DNA from: an archaeon
GTDB taxonomy: Archaea; Asgardarchaeota; Heimdallarchaeia; Heimdallarchaeales; JAJRWK01
Direction of reading: 5' to 3'
Assembly (NCBI GenBank): GCA_024276795.1
Contig: JAJRWK010000038.1
Location: 1-33,725 of the forward strand
Length of the DNA: 33,725 nt
Both the position numbers and the translations under genes were made by a program. Below, one piece after another: positions 22,130-30,691 of the stretch. Each line of letters begins with the position of its first letter. Within the stretch, counting starts at the first letter, position 1. The notes below the pieces were generated by a model, which was given only the letters and a program-made list of their open reading frames with translations, made no database searches and was not told where the DNA came from.

Positions 22130-22714
22130 TATGATTGACGGGGTTTCTTAGCCGCAAAAAAAGAATACTCTCAGTCAAAACGAAAGGTAGGTGCACATGG
22201 GCACGTTGTATGCGTTCAAAGTCTTTATGTGGCCTCATTGGTGGTCAGAGTTGCTCCCGGCAACTCAAGCACAACGGACGGCTCAAAACGCCCACTGTCC
22301 AGTAGCTCCAATAAGAGCTGAAGGAATACTTTTGCGTCCTACTTGTTGGCGATAGAGGCGTTTGGTGAGCCCGCTGTACTGTATCAAGGCCAAGGAAAAC
22401 TTCATCTTGGTTGCCCCAGCACGCGGCATTGTTGCTAATGGCATACAGAACACATCTTTGTTCTTCTTAGTATTGGCTTTCAGTATTTAATCCCACGATT
22501 ATTATAAAATGAAGAGATTAAAGAAAGAAGATAATCCCCCCTAAAAAAGTATACAAAGGTTAAAGCATCAGTTATTATGTGCCCAATTCCAATGTCTCCA
22601 GTCGAATCACCCAAGCAATGCCTAAACAGCAACAAACGATGACAAGAAAGATTTGTTGATACATTTAGCATAATGAGTTTATCAATGAAAGTTAGGCTTC
22701 TTGAGTGATACTTA
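22130..22714. other. 585-nt intergenic region with elevated GC and several hairpins; possible decayed gene or structured RNA
   Basis: Between the divergent MFS and winged-helix genes there is no full ORF. Bases about 22190-22470 are distinctly less AT-rich than the surroundings. They contain GAGTTGC-TCCCG-GCAACTC (7-bp stem), AGCTC-CAATAA-GAGCT (5 bp), GTGC-ACATGG-GCAC and CCAAG/CTTGG pairs. One plus-strand frame is open for about 100 codons with a single TAG, and a minus-strand frame for about 67 codons, neither recognisable. A relic of a transposase or other gene, or a noncoding RNA, are both possible. The right part (22480-22714) is AT-rich and presumably promoter. Confidence 0.4.
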
Positions 22715-23008
22715 ATGTCATTCATTCATGGATATTCCGTAGATTACAAGAACATTCCTAGAGAAAGGCTGTCTCTCGCAATTTTATTGATTCTTCTGTT
22801 AATGCATCAGACAATGACATTAGAGGAACTAATTCTTGCTTCAGGACTTTCTCCAAAGGATGCAATTCAGGGGCTAAATAACTTACAGAGACTGAGGCTC
22901 ATCGACATTAAGAGATTCAAGCAAACAGTATTTTACAAGTTGGTCAACGCTGAAGACGCTTTGAGATACCTTCAAGAAGCTAAAATCATTCAAGCGAAAA
23001 ACGAATAA
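22715..23008 (+). CDS. Winged helix-turn-helix DNA-binding protein
   Basis: The 97-aa protein has a helical start and a classical wHTH: LILLLMHQTMTLEELILASGLSPKDAIQGLNNLQRLRLIDIKRFKQTVFYKL, where the second and third helices and the beta-wing are easily seen. This resembles ArsR/MarR-like or TrmB-like archaeal regulators without an effector domain. The 428-aa unknown gene starts 43 nt downstream, so it is probably the regulator of, or partner to, that gene. Confidence 0.72.
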   Translation: MSFIHGYSVDYKNIPRERLSLAILLILLLMHQTMTLEELILASGLSPKDAIQGLNNLQRLRLIDIKRFKQTVFYKLVNAEDALRYLQEAKIIQAKNE

Positions 23009-23051
23009 TCAGCTTGTAGGCGTTTTTATAGCTAACAGCCAACAGAAATTT

Positions 23052-24338
23052 GTGGAAATCCTATCTAAGATCTTTGAAAGCACTGAAAGGACACTTTTCA
23101 TTAAGAAATCGAGAAGGGAAATAATTTCGATTCGAGAATATGTTATTGATTTCTCTGCGATTAATGTTAACATAATCAAAGCAATTCTGAATGAAAGAAC
23201 AAATATCTCGTTCCAGATTTCAAACAAGGGTGTGCGCATGAGACTGATACAGATAGGTAAAAATGAACCTGAAACATCTGTTCTATTGGATGCCCATGAA
23301 TTCTTACTGAAAAAGGTAATCAAGAAAAAAATAACAGGTTATGAGTTAGAAGCGAGAGTTAGAGAAATCATACCTTTGCATTTGTTAAGCCATAATGATG
23401 GCATTGGAATAGTTGTTAATGGCAATGAAAAGAAATTCAGCCTGAGGATATTCACAATAGATCTAAATGAAAAGGAGAATGGGCTACAACTGCAAGAAAT
23501 AGAATCCATACTAGCTCTGAACAATGTAGTAATCGTTGTCAGCATCCAAAGGAAAAGAAAGGCGAACCTATTGTCAACTTATGCTTACATGACTCTTGAA
23601 AACGAGGAAGATGATCATGCCGAAGAAATGCATAGAATGGAGATAAAAGAATTGGATCAAAATCCGTTGTCAAAATCAATTCTCTCTCCCCCGTCGTACA
23701 AGAAATGGAGGGGCAACTTTTCGATAGGTACTCTTTTGAACCCCATTATAGAGGTGCAGAGCAATTCCCTAGCTATGATATTGTCGCATTTCGTAGATCC
23801 CTTGATAGAGAGACAAAAGGAAGATCCTCGAAGTGATCTCTTGAATCCAGAGTTTTTCTATTTACCACCACAGACTAAAGAAGTCTCGTTAGAAATAAAA
23901 CCGGATAAAGAACAGCCCTCCCAAATCGAAATGTCTCTGAATAGAATCCCAATTCCAAACAAGAAAGAAACTACCAAGGAGCAGCTTATTTTTGCCACAG
24001 TAGATACATCAGAGGAAGCCGTAGGTGATGAAGATGTTGTTAGTCGAATTGTCAAATCTTTGAAAAGAAAGGGATTTAAGATAATTGCTCGCCTTCCATC
24101 TCCAATCCCAATTGTTGGAGCACAGAAAAGGAATACTTGGATCGTGTTTTATTATTTGAGCTCATTAACCTCTGAAAGCATGCAAGGAATCATCAAAGAC
24201 ATGAGAGAGTTAAGAAAACTCTATCCTCAGATGAGAGGAATTGTCATAGTGAAAGGGAATGAAAAAAATTCAAACACCCCTCATCCCTTACCTCCCTTCC
24301 TAGAATTGAAAGGAGAAAATGAGATCTTGGCAAGCTAA
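23052..24338 (+). CDS. Unknown 428-aa protein downstream of winged-helix regulator
   Basis: I do not recognise this protein. It is soluble and charged. The N-terminal half is alpha/beta (ILSKIFESTERTLFIKKS, GIGIVVNGNEKKFSLRIF), the middle is acidic and low complexity (EDDHAEEMHRMEIKELDQ), and the last 110 residues form a separate alpha/beta unit (FATVDTSEEAVGDEDVVSRI...GAQKRNTWIVFYYLSSL). No TM helix, signal peptide or P-loop is seen. GTG 23052 is the track start; the frame is open upstream through GVFIANSQQKF but offers no better start codon. It probably forms an operon with the winged-helix gene. Confidence 0.65.
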   Translation: MEILSKIFESTERTLFIKKSRREIISIREYVIDFSAINVNIIKAILNERTNISFQISNKGVRMRLIQIGKNEPETSVLLDAHEFLLKKVIKKKITGYELEARVREIIPLHLLSHNDGIGIVVNGNEKKFSLRIFTIDLNEKENGLQLQEIESILALNNVVIVVSIQRKRKANLLSTYAYMTLENEEDDHAEEMHRMEIKELDQNPLSKSILSPPSYKKWRGNFSIGTLLNPIIEVQSNSLAMILSHFVDPLIERQKEDPRSDLLNPEFFYLPPQTKEVSLEIKPDKEQPSQIEMSLNRIPIPNKKETTKEQLIFATVDTSEEAVGDEDVVSRIVKSLKRKGFKIIARLPSPIPIVGAQKRNTWIVFYYLSSLTSESMQGIIKDMRELRKLYPQMRGIVIVKGNEKNSNTPHPLPPFLELKGENEILAS

Positions 24339-24347
24339 GAATCAAGC

Positions 24348-24590
24348 CTACTTTGAGGACAACACGTAGCGGGCAACTTCAAAAGCCCACACCCCAACTA
24401 GTTTCTCGTCTTTTTCTCGCAGATCTACGATTCGAGAAAGAAACGCTTCCCATGGAATATCATTTTCTAGAGATTTCTGCCATGAGACCCAAGCTTCTCG
24501 TAGCTGGTTTAAGGCAAGAGAGTGATATGAGCAAAAATGATAGGTGTTATGAGATTCTGATGGTCTCTCATCAAGGGGACAGACATTCAT
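24348..24590 (-). CDS. Small Cys/His-containing protein coupled to topA
   Basis: The 80-aa ORF starts inside the stop codon of topA (ATGA-type 4-nt overlap), so translation is coupled. The N-terminus has a possible metal site CPLDERPSESHNTYHFCSYH, followed by an amphipathic helical region rich in Trp/Leu (REAWVSWQKSLEN). I do not know the family. Its position as last gene of the PUA-HD-topA operon suggests a link to the topoisomerase or nucleotide metabolism, but this is inference. Confidence 0.6.
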   Translation of the reverse strand: MNVCPLDERPSESHNTYHFCSYHSLALNQLREAWVSWQKSLENDIPWEAFLSRIVDLREKDEKLVGVWAFEVARYVLSSK

Positions 24591-26761
24591 GTTGCTTCAC
24601 CACTAGTAGAGTTATTCCGGATCTTGCTATTTGGAGCCCAACTTTTCCTTTCTGGACAATCAGGATTCACACACCAATAATATGTTCTTCTCCCCCTTCT
24701 TACTCTAATCAGGGGATATCCGTCACCATCACATCTTTTGGTTGAAGGATATAATGTTCCTTTCTGTGGGAGGGGAAATGAGGCGGTACATGGATTTTCT
24801 GTATCAAAATAATTAGAACACCCCAGAAATCGTTTCCGGCTTGCTTTTGCTTGGCGAATAACTAGATTTCCTTGCTTACAGACGGGGCAACTACCGAATT
24901 TTTGCACTTCTCGTGGCCGCGATAATACCTGTGATAATTGCTCGCCAATAATTTCTCTCCCTCCATGGAGCTTCTTCAAGACTTGATGCAAGTATACGAT
25001 TCCCTGCAAGATCACTTTTTCATATGAAAGGCTGGCTTGAGTGATGCGTTCCATAGCATTCTCAAAGGTTCTCGTCAAAGAGGGCAGGGTAACAACAGGA
25101 ACAGACATTTTTAGAACTTCCATGACAGTAAAACCGAGATCAGAGAGTATGTACTCTTCTTTCCCCAAAAGATATCCTCTTTGTTCTAGAGTTTTGATTA
25201 TTTGAGCTCTCGTAGCTTTTGTTCCAAGTCCCACCTGTTCCATTTTCTTGAGGAGCGATCCGGGATTATATCTTGGAGGAACTTTTGTCATTTTTTCTTC
25301 AATATTGCTGGAAAGAATATGTATTTTGTCTCCTTCATTCAGATCGAGAATCTCATTATTCTGATCAGAACGAAATACAGACGCAATGGCTTTCCAACCA
25401 AGTTCAACTATCTTGTTGTGGGATAGTTTAACTTGTTCGCTAGCAATGTCCAGTACAACTTGCGTTTGCTCTTCCAAGGCATCAGGAGCTAATGTTGCGA
25501 GATATCTGCGTATGATTAGGTCTAAGATTTTGTATTCCTGTGGAGAAAGTTTTCTGCTATTTTTTTCACCAGTTGGAAAAATGGCTGGATGTGCGGGGTC
25601 TCGCTTACTACCCACTATAGGCCTCCCTTTACTGATAGGCAACACCAGAGTGGAATATTCTTTGTAGGGTCTCCTTTCGATAAGTTTCGAAATGATGGTA
25701 TTGTGATCGAGGTCTTTTGGATATTGCTGGCTGTCTGTGCGGGGATAAGAAATCAAGGCATCCAAGTAAAGGCGTTCAGCAATTGCTAGAGTTCGATCTG
25801 GAGGGATTCGAAAACGCCGATAAGCTTCTGCTTGAAGGGTACTCAAATTGAAGGGGGGAGGAGGAGGTATTTTTTTCATTGTTGTGGTTTTCTTTGTCAC
25901 ACAAGCGTGTTCATGCTTAAGGCGCTCATTTAGTTGCCTTGCTTCACTAATTCGTTCAATGGACTTCTTTATCGTTAGCGAAATTGGTGTTGGTTTTGTG
26001 TCAAGTGTTGCGACAACTTGCCAACTGAGGAAGGGAACTTGAGTCCTTATTTGGATTTCTCGCTCGTAAACAAATCTTAATGTTGGTCCTTGTACTCTCC
26101 CCGTAGAAAGAGTTTGGTATTTTCCAGATGATCGTTTGTAGGCAAGCATTAATGCTCGAGAGAGATTTACGCCAAATAACCAGTCAAGATAATGACGAGC
26201 TAAACCACTTTCAAATAAGCGAAAGTCTATATGCGGAATCATTGTCGAATATGCTTTTTTGATCTCGGTCTTTGTAAGAGTCGAAAATTTCATCCTCTTT
26301 GCTTTCTTAATTGCATGTTTTCCCCCTAGTTCTTGAAGAATGACCGCCCCAATAACTTCGCCCTCTTGGTCATAGTCTGTCATAATTACTAAGGAGGTAG
26401 CATGTTGTATCAGTTCTTTAAGAACACCAATAATTGCTTTGGTTTTGGAGCCAGAACGGGAAGTTTGCTTACCTTTGCTTCGCGATTTCTGGTGCAAGGG
26501 AACCCAGATGAAATCATAAGTGGGATATTCTGAACCATAACCGTCTTGGATAAGAGTAAAAACGTGTCCAGTGGCCGAAGCAATAACGAGATCTTGACCT
26601 TCATCTTCACTTCGAATGACGTGGACAGGAACATTATTGACCATCACTTTTCTTGCATTTTTCCCTCCAAGTGCTAAAGCAATTCTATTGGCGGCAGAGG
26701 GCTTTTCTGCAATCCCAAGTACGAATGGTTTATACAATTCAATCTGCTCAATAACGCCCAT
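24587..26761 (-). CDS. topA: DNA topoisomerase I, archaeal type IA
   Basis: Type IA enzymes relax negatively supercoiled DNA through a transient 5'-phosphotyrosine bond. The 724-aa protein has the Toprim elements LGIAEKPSAANRIALAL and IMTDYDQEGEVIG (DxDxE), the GLARHYLDWLFGVNLSRAL and LSTGRVQGPTL blocks, and the active-site segment ISYPRTDSQQ with the catalytic Tyr (about residue 350). The C-terminus holds two zinc-ribbon-like units: CPVC...GCSN...PC and CDGDGYPL...WCVNPDCPE. The ATG at 26761 lies 15 nt after the HD gene stop and gives the full Toprim domain. It is part of the PUA-HD-topA-small ORF operon. Confidence 0.96.
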   Translation of the reverse strand: MGVIEQIELYKPFVLGIAEKPSAANRIALALGGKNARKVMVNNVPVHVIRSEDEGQDLVIASATGHVFTLIQDGYGSEYPTYDFIWVPLHQKSRSKGKQTSRSGSKTKAIIGVLKELIQHATSLVIMTDYDQEGEVIGAVILQELGGKHAIKKAKRMKFSTLTKTEIKKAYSTMIPHIDFRLFESGLARHYLDWLFGVNLSRALMLAYKRSSGKYQTLSTGRVQGPTLRFVYEREIQIRTQVPFLSWQVVATLDTKPTPISLTIKKSIERISEARQLNERLKHEHACVTKKTTTMKKIPPPPPFNLSTLQAEAYRRFRIPPDRTLAIAERLYLDALISYPRTDSQQYPKDLDHNTIISKLIERRPYKEYSTLVLPISKGRPIVGSKRDPAHPAIFPTGEKNSRKLSPQEYKILDLIIRRYLATLAPDALEEQTQVVLDIASEQVKLSHNKIVELGWKAIASVFRSDQNNEILDLNEGDKIHILSSNIEEKMTKVPPRYNPGSLLKKMEQVGLGTKATRAQIIKTLEQRGYLLGKEEYILSDLGFTVMEVLKMSVPVVTLPSLTRTFENAMERITQASLSYEKVILQGIVYLHQVLKKLHGGREIIGEQLSQVLSRPREVQKFGSCPVCKQGNLVIRQAKASRKRFLGCSNYFDTENPCTASFPLPQKGTLYPSTKRCDGDGYPLIRVRRGRRTYYWCVNPDCPERKSWAPNSKIRNNSTSGEAT

Positions 26762-26776
26762 GTGTTTTCCCCTTTA

Positions 26777-28132
26777 TTAGTAGCTAGTGATTTCTGCTTC
26801 ATCCTTACTCTCTTTGCTACGAGAAAACCGTTTCAAGTCTTGAATGAGTTTACGATATTGGGCGTCAACATAAACACGAACAAGCAAGAAACGATCACTA
26901 AGGTTGACTCCTCCTTGGACACCAACGTACCGAGTTTGTTGTAGGGCATCTTCGATTGGAATGCTTAGTCGGTTTCGATCAATTTTGTGATTGGGATCCC
27001 AGATGAAAGTCTTATTTACGGAGAACTCACGAGGATTGATCGTACTCATTGGATATGTAAAATCAGTATAATACGGCGGCAATTCATGTCCTTTCTGCGT
27101 AGCAATTTCTCTTAACGGTTCAATGAATTGATTTTCAGCAATTTGTCTTGCTCCTTGTTCAAAATTCTGGCTTATTAGCTGAATTGTGTCTTCCTCAAGA
27201 ATTTGTTCCCAGACAAGTTTTGGAAGATCTCGATGCATAAGTCTCTTGCAGAGCGCTTTAGCAGGTTCTAATTCAGCAAGGTTAGAACTCATTATTTCCC
27301 CGATTAGTGTATATTCATTGAGGAGAGAAAATGCCTCCCAGTCATTAACCCGTTCAGGCAGACCCAGGGGGAGCGCAGCAGCTTCAAGCATCTTAGTTAT
27401 TAGGATATCTGCTGCTCGACTTGCCTTGTGGAAGTAGAGACCCTTATATTGGAAGAATCTTCCAAGTAATGCTTGGTAAATGTCATCAAGAATTTTTGCG
27501 TGATAATGCAATGAAGGAAGTCCATCATGGTCTCTGATAGAAGCATGATGGATAATGCGCTGGATCGGTAATTGACCAAATTGAGAAGTTCCGGCAAAAT
27601 AAGAAGCCCGGACAAGAAAATCCATCCGGTCTGCACCTAACGTTCCTTGAACAATTGCTAGTAGAATATGGTCTTTTCCAGACCATACCGCCATAAGTTC
27701 TTCAGGAGTGACGCCAGCGTTTTCTATTAGATCTTTGATCTCAGTCTCGGTGATTATTCTATTTCTATGTTTGTCGTGTCCGTGGAGGGTTGTTGGATAG
27801 ACATGTCGATAGACACTATCGTCAAATTGATGACTAAATGGCCCATGTCCAACATCGTGTAATAACCCTGCTAGGCGTGCAACGGCAATTTTGTGGTTCT
27901 TCTCAGGGTCTTCTTGAAAAATCCGCTCAGCATACATACCAGCAAGGTGCATGGTTCCGAGAACATGAGCAAGTCTTGTATGGACTGCCGATGGAAAAAC
28001 GAATTGTGCTCCGCTGAGTTGAGAAATCCATCTTAGTCTCTGTAGAAGAGGATGATCAACGATTTTTAGTTCTTCAGATGATAGTCGGATGTATTCATGA
28101 ACGGGATCACGAATGATGACTGTTTTTTGCAT
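26777..28132 (-). CDS. HD-domain phosphohydrolase, SAMHD1/dGTPase-like
   Basis: Members of this family hydrolyse dNTPs or related nucleotides. The N-terminal HD core is clear: HTRLAHVLGTMH (first metal His), LLHDVGHGPFSH (His-Asp pair) and LGADRMDFLVRAS (last Asp). The remaining C-terminal half is helical with family-like spacing. The longest ORF starts at 28192 and would overlap the PUA gene. A minus-strand TTTATA box at 28165-28170 lies 15 nt before the second Met (28153) and about 35 nt before the third (28132), so MQKTVIIRDPVHEYI (451 aa) is favoured. Whether the substrate is dNTP, ppGpp-like or another nucleotide is not known. Confidence 0.88.
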   Translation of the reverse strand: MQKTVIIRDPVHEYIRLSSEELKIVDHPLLQRLRWISQLSGAQFVFPSAVHTRLAHVLGTMHLAGMYAERIFQEDPEKNHKIAVARLAGLLHDVGHGPFSHQFDDSVYRHVYPTTLHGHDKHRNRIITETEIKDLIENAGVTPEELMAVWSGKDHILLAIVQGTLGADRMDFLVRASYFAGTSQFGQLPIQRIIHHASIRDHDGLPSLHYHAKILDDIYQALLGRFFQYKGLYFHKASRAADILITKMLEAAALPLGLPERVNDWEAFSLLNEYTLIGEIMSSNLAELEPAKALCKRLMHRDLPKLVWEQILEEDTIQLISQNFEQGARQIAENQFIEPLREIATQKGHELPPYYTDFTYPMSTINPREFSVNKTFIWDPNHKIDRNRLSIPIEDALQQTRYVGVQGGVNLSDRFLLVRVYVDAQYRKLIQDLKRFSRSKESKDEAEITSY

Positions 28133-28164
28133 TTTTTTCACTCTCAATACCATTTTTCTAGTAC

Positions 28165-28170
28165 TATAAA
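28165..28170 (-). promoter_or_regulatory. Internal TATA box ahead of the HD gene
   Basis: TTTATA lies just after the PUA stop codon. It predicts initiation a few nucleotides before Met 28132, so the HD-topA genes can be transcribed independently of the PUA gene. Confidence 0.4.
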
Positions 28171-28173
28171 TAC

Positions 28174-28683
28174 TTAAATTGCGAAGTTCCAAAAGTCGTC
28201 TCTAAGGTGATGAAGGGTTCGAATTACTTTACCTTTATTTTTTCTAACAATTTCGTCTTTTTCGAAAAGGATTACCCCTAATGCCAAAGGCGAGTTTTTT
28301 GTTTCTTCAACAACTAACACTACTTGACCTTGTTTTGGATCCCCTTTAATTTCAACAATCCCGGGACGCATAACATCAGCACCATTTACAATGAATCTGA
28401 TGGCACCTTTGTCGACCACCACCATAGGTAACGTAAGATTGAGACCTTGAACAATCTTATTGAGATGGGGGAACACAAAGTTATCAACTTGGACTGCGAT
28501 GGGTGCTCCCTGGGAGAGATAGATGGCTTTATTCTCATCAAGCTCGATTCTTTCTACAGCTGTTTTTTTCTTAACTATGCGAGACGGATCATCCAAGAAT
28601 TGACTTAAGGTGGCGACAAATTCTTTTCGTTGCTTTACATTTAGTGGGATTCTATTATGAACCCGTTTCTTAGAGGAAACCAC
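28174..28683 (-). CDS. PUA-domain RNA-binding protein (MCTS1/Tma20-like)
   Basis: The 169-aa protein has an N-terminal pre-PUA part and a C-terminal PUA domain (VVVDKGAIRFIVNGADVMRPGIVEIKG...VVLVVEETKNSPLALGVIL), the arrangement of archaeal homologues of MCTS1/Tma20 and related translation factors. The start is GTG (MVSSKKRVHNRIPLNVKQRKEF), supported by an ATTTTTA box 27 nt upstream, so the message should be leaderless. The downstream HD gene follows closely; functional connection unknown. Confidence 0.85.
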   Translation of the reverse strand: MVSSKKRVHNRIPLNVKQRKEFVATLSQFLDDPSRIVKKKTAVERIELDENKAIYLSQGAPIAVQVDNFVFPHLNKIVQGLNLTLPMVVVDKGAIRFIVNGADVMRPGIVEIKGDPKQGQVVLVVEETKNSPLALGVILFEKDEIVRKNKGKVIRTLHHLRDDFWNFAI

Positions 28684-28706
28684 ATGAACTTTGGGAAAGC
28701 AAAAGC

Positions 28707-28713
28707 TAAAAAT
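28707..28713 (-). promoter_or_regulatory. TATA-like box of the PUA gene
   Basis: ATTTTTA on the minus strand is centred 27 nt before the GTG at 28683, which is the leaderless distance and supports GTG as start. Confidence 0.4.
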
Positions 28714-28813
28714 CCTTACTTTGAGCCGCCTCGAAATAACGCGGATATATCGTGATAGGAGGAAAAGAGAAGACAGGACAGTTTCAAAATATTGAAATCA
28801 GCCTCTTCTAACA

Positions 28814-29155
28814 TTATCCATTCAATTTATCCTGAAGATGAGAAAGGGTGGTAATGATCTCTTCTATTATTGGGCCAACTTGTGAAGAATGGCGGGAACT
28901 TTCAGAAATTGTTTCAATATAGCTAAGTACATTCTTTACTGCTTGAAGCTCACTTTCAATTTCTCCGAGTCCTAAAGCAGGGGTTATTCGAACCAACACA
29001 TTTTGAACATTTATTGCAGTTTCGAATAGTTCTGCTTGCCCTAGCTCAAAGATCAATCTACAGAGAGCAAGGGAAACAATCTGTTCTTTAGTGAGACCAA
29101 TTCGTCTTGAAAGAGAATGTGCTAAGCGTAAGGAGACTTCATCTAGTATGCTCAT
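28814..29155 (-). CDS. Small helical protein of unknown function
   Basis: The 113-aa product is all-alpha and Leu/Ile/Ser-rich (EIESELQAVKNVLSYIETISE), with amphipathic repeats suggesting a coiled-coil or helical bundle; no motif recognised. It is in the same direction as radA (119 nt downstream of it) and upstream of the PUA operon, but with separate spacing of about 120-130 nt on each side. TAGGAAATG precedes the ATG as a possible Shine-Dalgarno. Confidence 0.6.
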   Translation of the reverse strand: MSILDEVSLRLAHSLSRRIGLTKEQIVSLALCRLIFELGQAELFETAINVQNVLVRITPALGLGEIESELQAVKNVLSYIETISESSRHSSQVGPIIEEIITTLSHLQDKLNG

Positions 29156-29274
29156 TTCCTACCAAACAAACTAGTAATGAAAAGAAATATGAATTCTAGG
29201 GTAATATTGCTAAGTAATTATCACGTTGGGCAAAAGATCAGCAAATTAGAACGCAACGGGGCTATTAGGGAGAA

Positions 29275-30630
29275 CTACTCTTCAGGATCAACAACACCAT
29301 CTTGAGTTATTGCAAAAATAGTCTCATTTTCAGGGAGAACGGGGGAGTCAAAAATACGAGCAATTCGTTTTTCACCTTTTGACTTTCGCAAATAAACTCT
29401 TGTTCTTGCCCAGTGACCGATAATATTACCACCCACAGCTTGAGTTGGATCTCCAAAAAATTGAGCGGGGTTTGCTTGTACTTGGTTCGTTACCACGATT
29501 GCGACCCCAAAGGTATCGGCTAAACGATGCAAGATACTTAAGTGATAGTTCAGTATTTGTTGTCTTTCAGCCAATGTCCCCCGGCCAGCAAATTCAGCTC
29601 GAAAATGCGCGGAAATGGAGTCAACTACAACCACGCCAAATTCGTTAGGATATTCATTAAAAACTTCAAAGAGTTTAGCCGCAATTGCTTGTTGGTGATC
29701 GCTTGTATATGCACGAGCATACAGAATATCCTTCAAAACATCTTCATAGCTTTTTTCCCAACCATATTCTCTTTGAAAGCGTTCAACCATTTGTTTTATT
29801 CTTGTGGGGCTAAACGTTCCCTCAGTATCAACAAAAACGGCTTTTGTCCCGATTCCCCCAAGCTCTTCAGGTAGTTGGACTGTTACGCAGAGTTGATGAC
29901 AAATTTGAGATTTTCCAGAACGGAATGCTCCAAAGAATTCATATGTTTCTGATAAGCGTATACCTCCCTTATTATCATCTGGTAAGGCAGTGAGTTGATC
30001 CAAACTCTTCGCACCAAAGGTGAACGTTGGTGCAACTTCTTGTCTTCGCAATACGGTTAAGCCGTCAATGAATATTTCTCCTCTAATGTATTGCCGAATA
30101 TAATTCTGATATTTTTGAGCCAATGTTGCAGAGAGTCCGTATTTTTCCTCCAATTCCCTGATAGGAGTTGTTTCTAGGATCTTAAGACTTAGGCCTTTTT
30201 CTCGTAGAGCCTTCGCAGTCGTTGGACCAATCCCTTCGATATCCTCAAGACTGAGTTCTTCCTCAAAGTCATGATACAATTCGGGGAATAACTCTTTTAC
30301 ACTTGCTCGAATTCTTTTTGCAAGAGGGCGTTTGATACCTAAGCTTTCAAGATATGAGAGCTTTGCTTTCATCAACTGGTGAGGGTCGTTAATATCCCCT
30401 GCTCTTAGTTTTTGAGCAGTTGTAGGTCCCACACCAGGGATCTCCTCTAGGGAGATTTGGGGAATGTCAGAGCCTTTCAAATCTGTTGAGGAAGAAACAA
30501 GGTCTTCGTTTTTAGAAGGGGATTGTTCTTTTTCACTAACAGAAACATCGGTAGTAGAGGTTTTTACTCGTTTTCGCTTGCTTCGGGATTTTTCATCAGT
30601 CTTTTCTGTCTTTTCACTAGGCACAATCAT
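29275..30630 (-). CDS. radA: RadA recombinase with duplicated N-terminal HhH domain
   Basis: RadA forms filaments on single-stranded DNA for homologous recombination. The ATPase core is canonical: Walker A GAFRSGKSQ (about 234-242), FVDTEGTF, Walker B VVVDSISAHFRAEF, the L2 region NQVQANPAQFFGDPTQAVGG, and the RVYLRKSKGEKRIARIFDSP tail. It is unusually long (451 aa; typical RadA about 320-350). Residues 1-55 are charged and low complexity, then two tandem HhH domains follow: SLEEIPGVGPTTAQKLRAG (about 60-115) and SLEDIEGIGPTTAKALREK (about 126-180). The FxxA polymerisation motif before the ATPase core appears as FIDG. The ATG at 30630 is the first Met of the frame. Confidence 0.96.
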   Translation of the reverse strand: MIVPSEKTEKTDEKSRSKRKRVKTSTTDVSVSEKEQSPSKNEDLVSSSTDLKGSDIPQISLEEIPGVGPTTAQKLRAGDINDPHQLMKAKLSYLESLGIKRPLAKRIRASVKELFPELYHDFEEELSLEDIEGIGPTTAKALREKGLSLKILETTPIRELEEKYGLSATLAQKYQNYIRQYIRGEIFIDGLTVLRRQEVAPTFTFGAKSLDQLTALPDDNKGGIRLSETYEFFGAFRSGKSQICHQLCVTVQLPEELGGIGTKAVFVDTEGTFSPTRIKQMVERFQREYGWEKSYEDVLKDILYARAYTSDHQQAIAAKLFEVFNEYPNEFGVVVVDSISAHFRAEFAGRGTLAERQQILNYHLSILHRLADTFGVAIVVTNQVQANPAQFFGDPTQAVGGNIIGHWARTRVYLRKSKGEKRIARIFDSPVLPENETIFAITQDGVVDPEE

Positions 30631-30691
30631 TTATTCTCAAAGGTACATAATCAAGATTCCCTTTTTAATACAAACACGGAGGTGAATAAAA

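Noticed and set aside
22392-22455. GGAAAAC and ACAGAA strings reminiscent of RNase P RNA conserved regions
   Set aside because: Order and spacing do not match an archaeal RNase P RNA and the flanking conserved sequence is missing.
22480-22725. 81-aa minus-strand ORF in the 22.1-22.7 kb gap
   Set aside because: No recognisable motif, ends in the AT-rich presumed promoter of the wHTH gene; could be a relic but cannot be supported as a gene.
24353-24745. 130-aa plus-strand ORF at the 3' end of topA
   Set aside because: Overlaps the zinc-ribbon coding end of topA and the coupled 80-aa ORF on the other strand; no motif.
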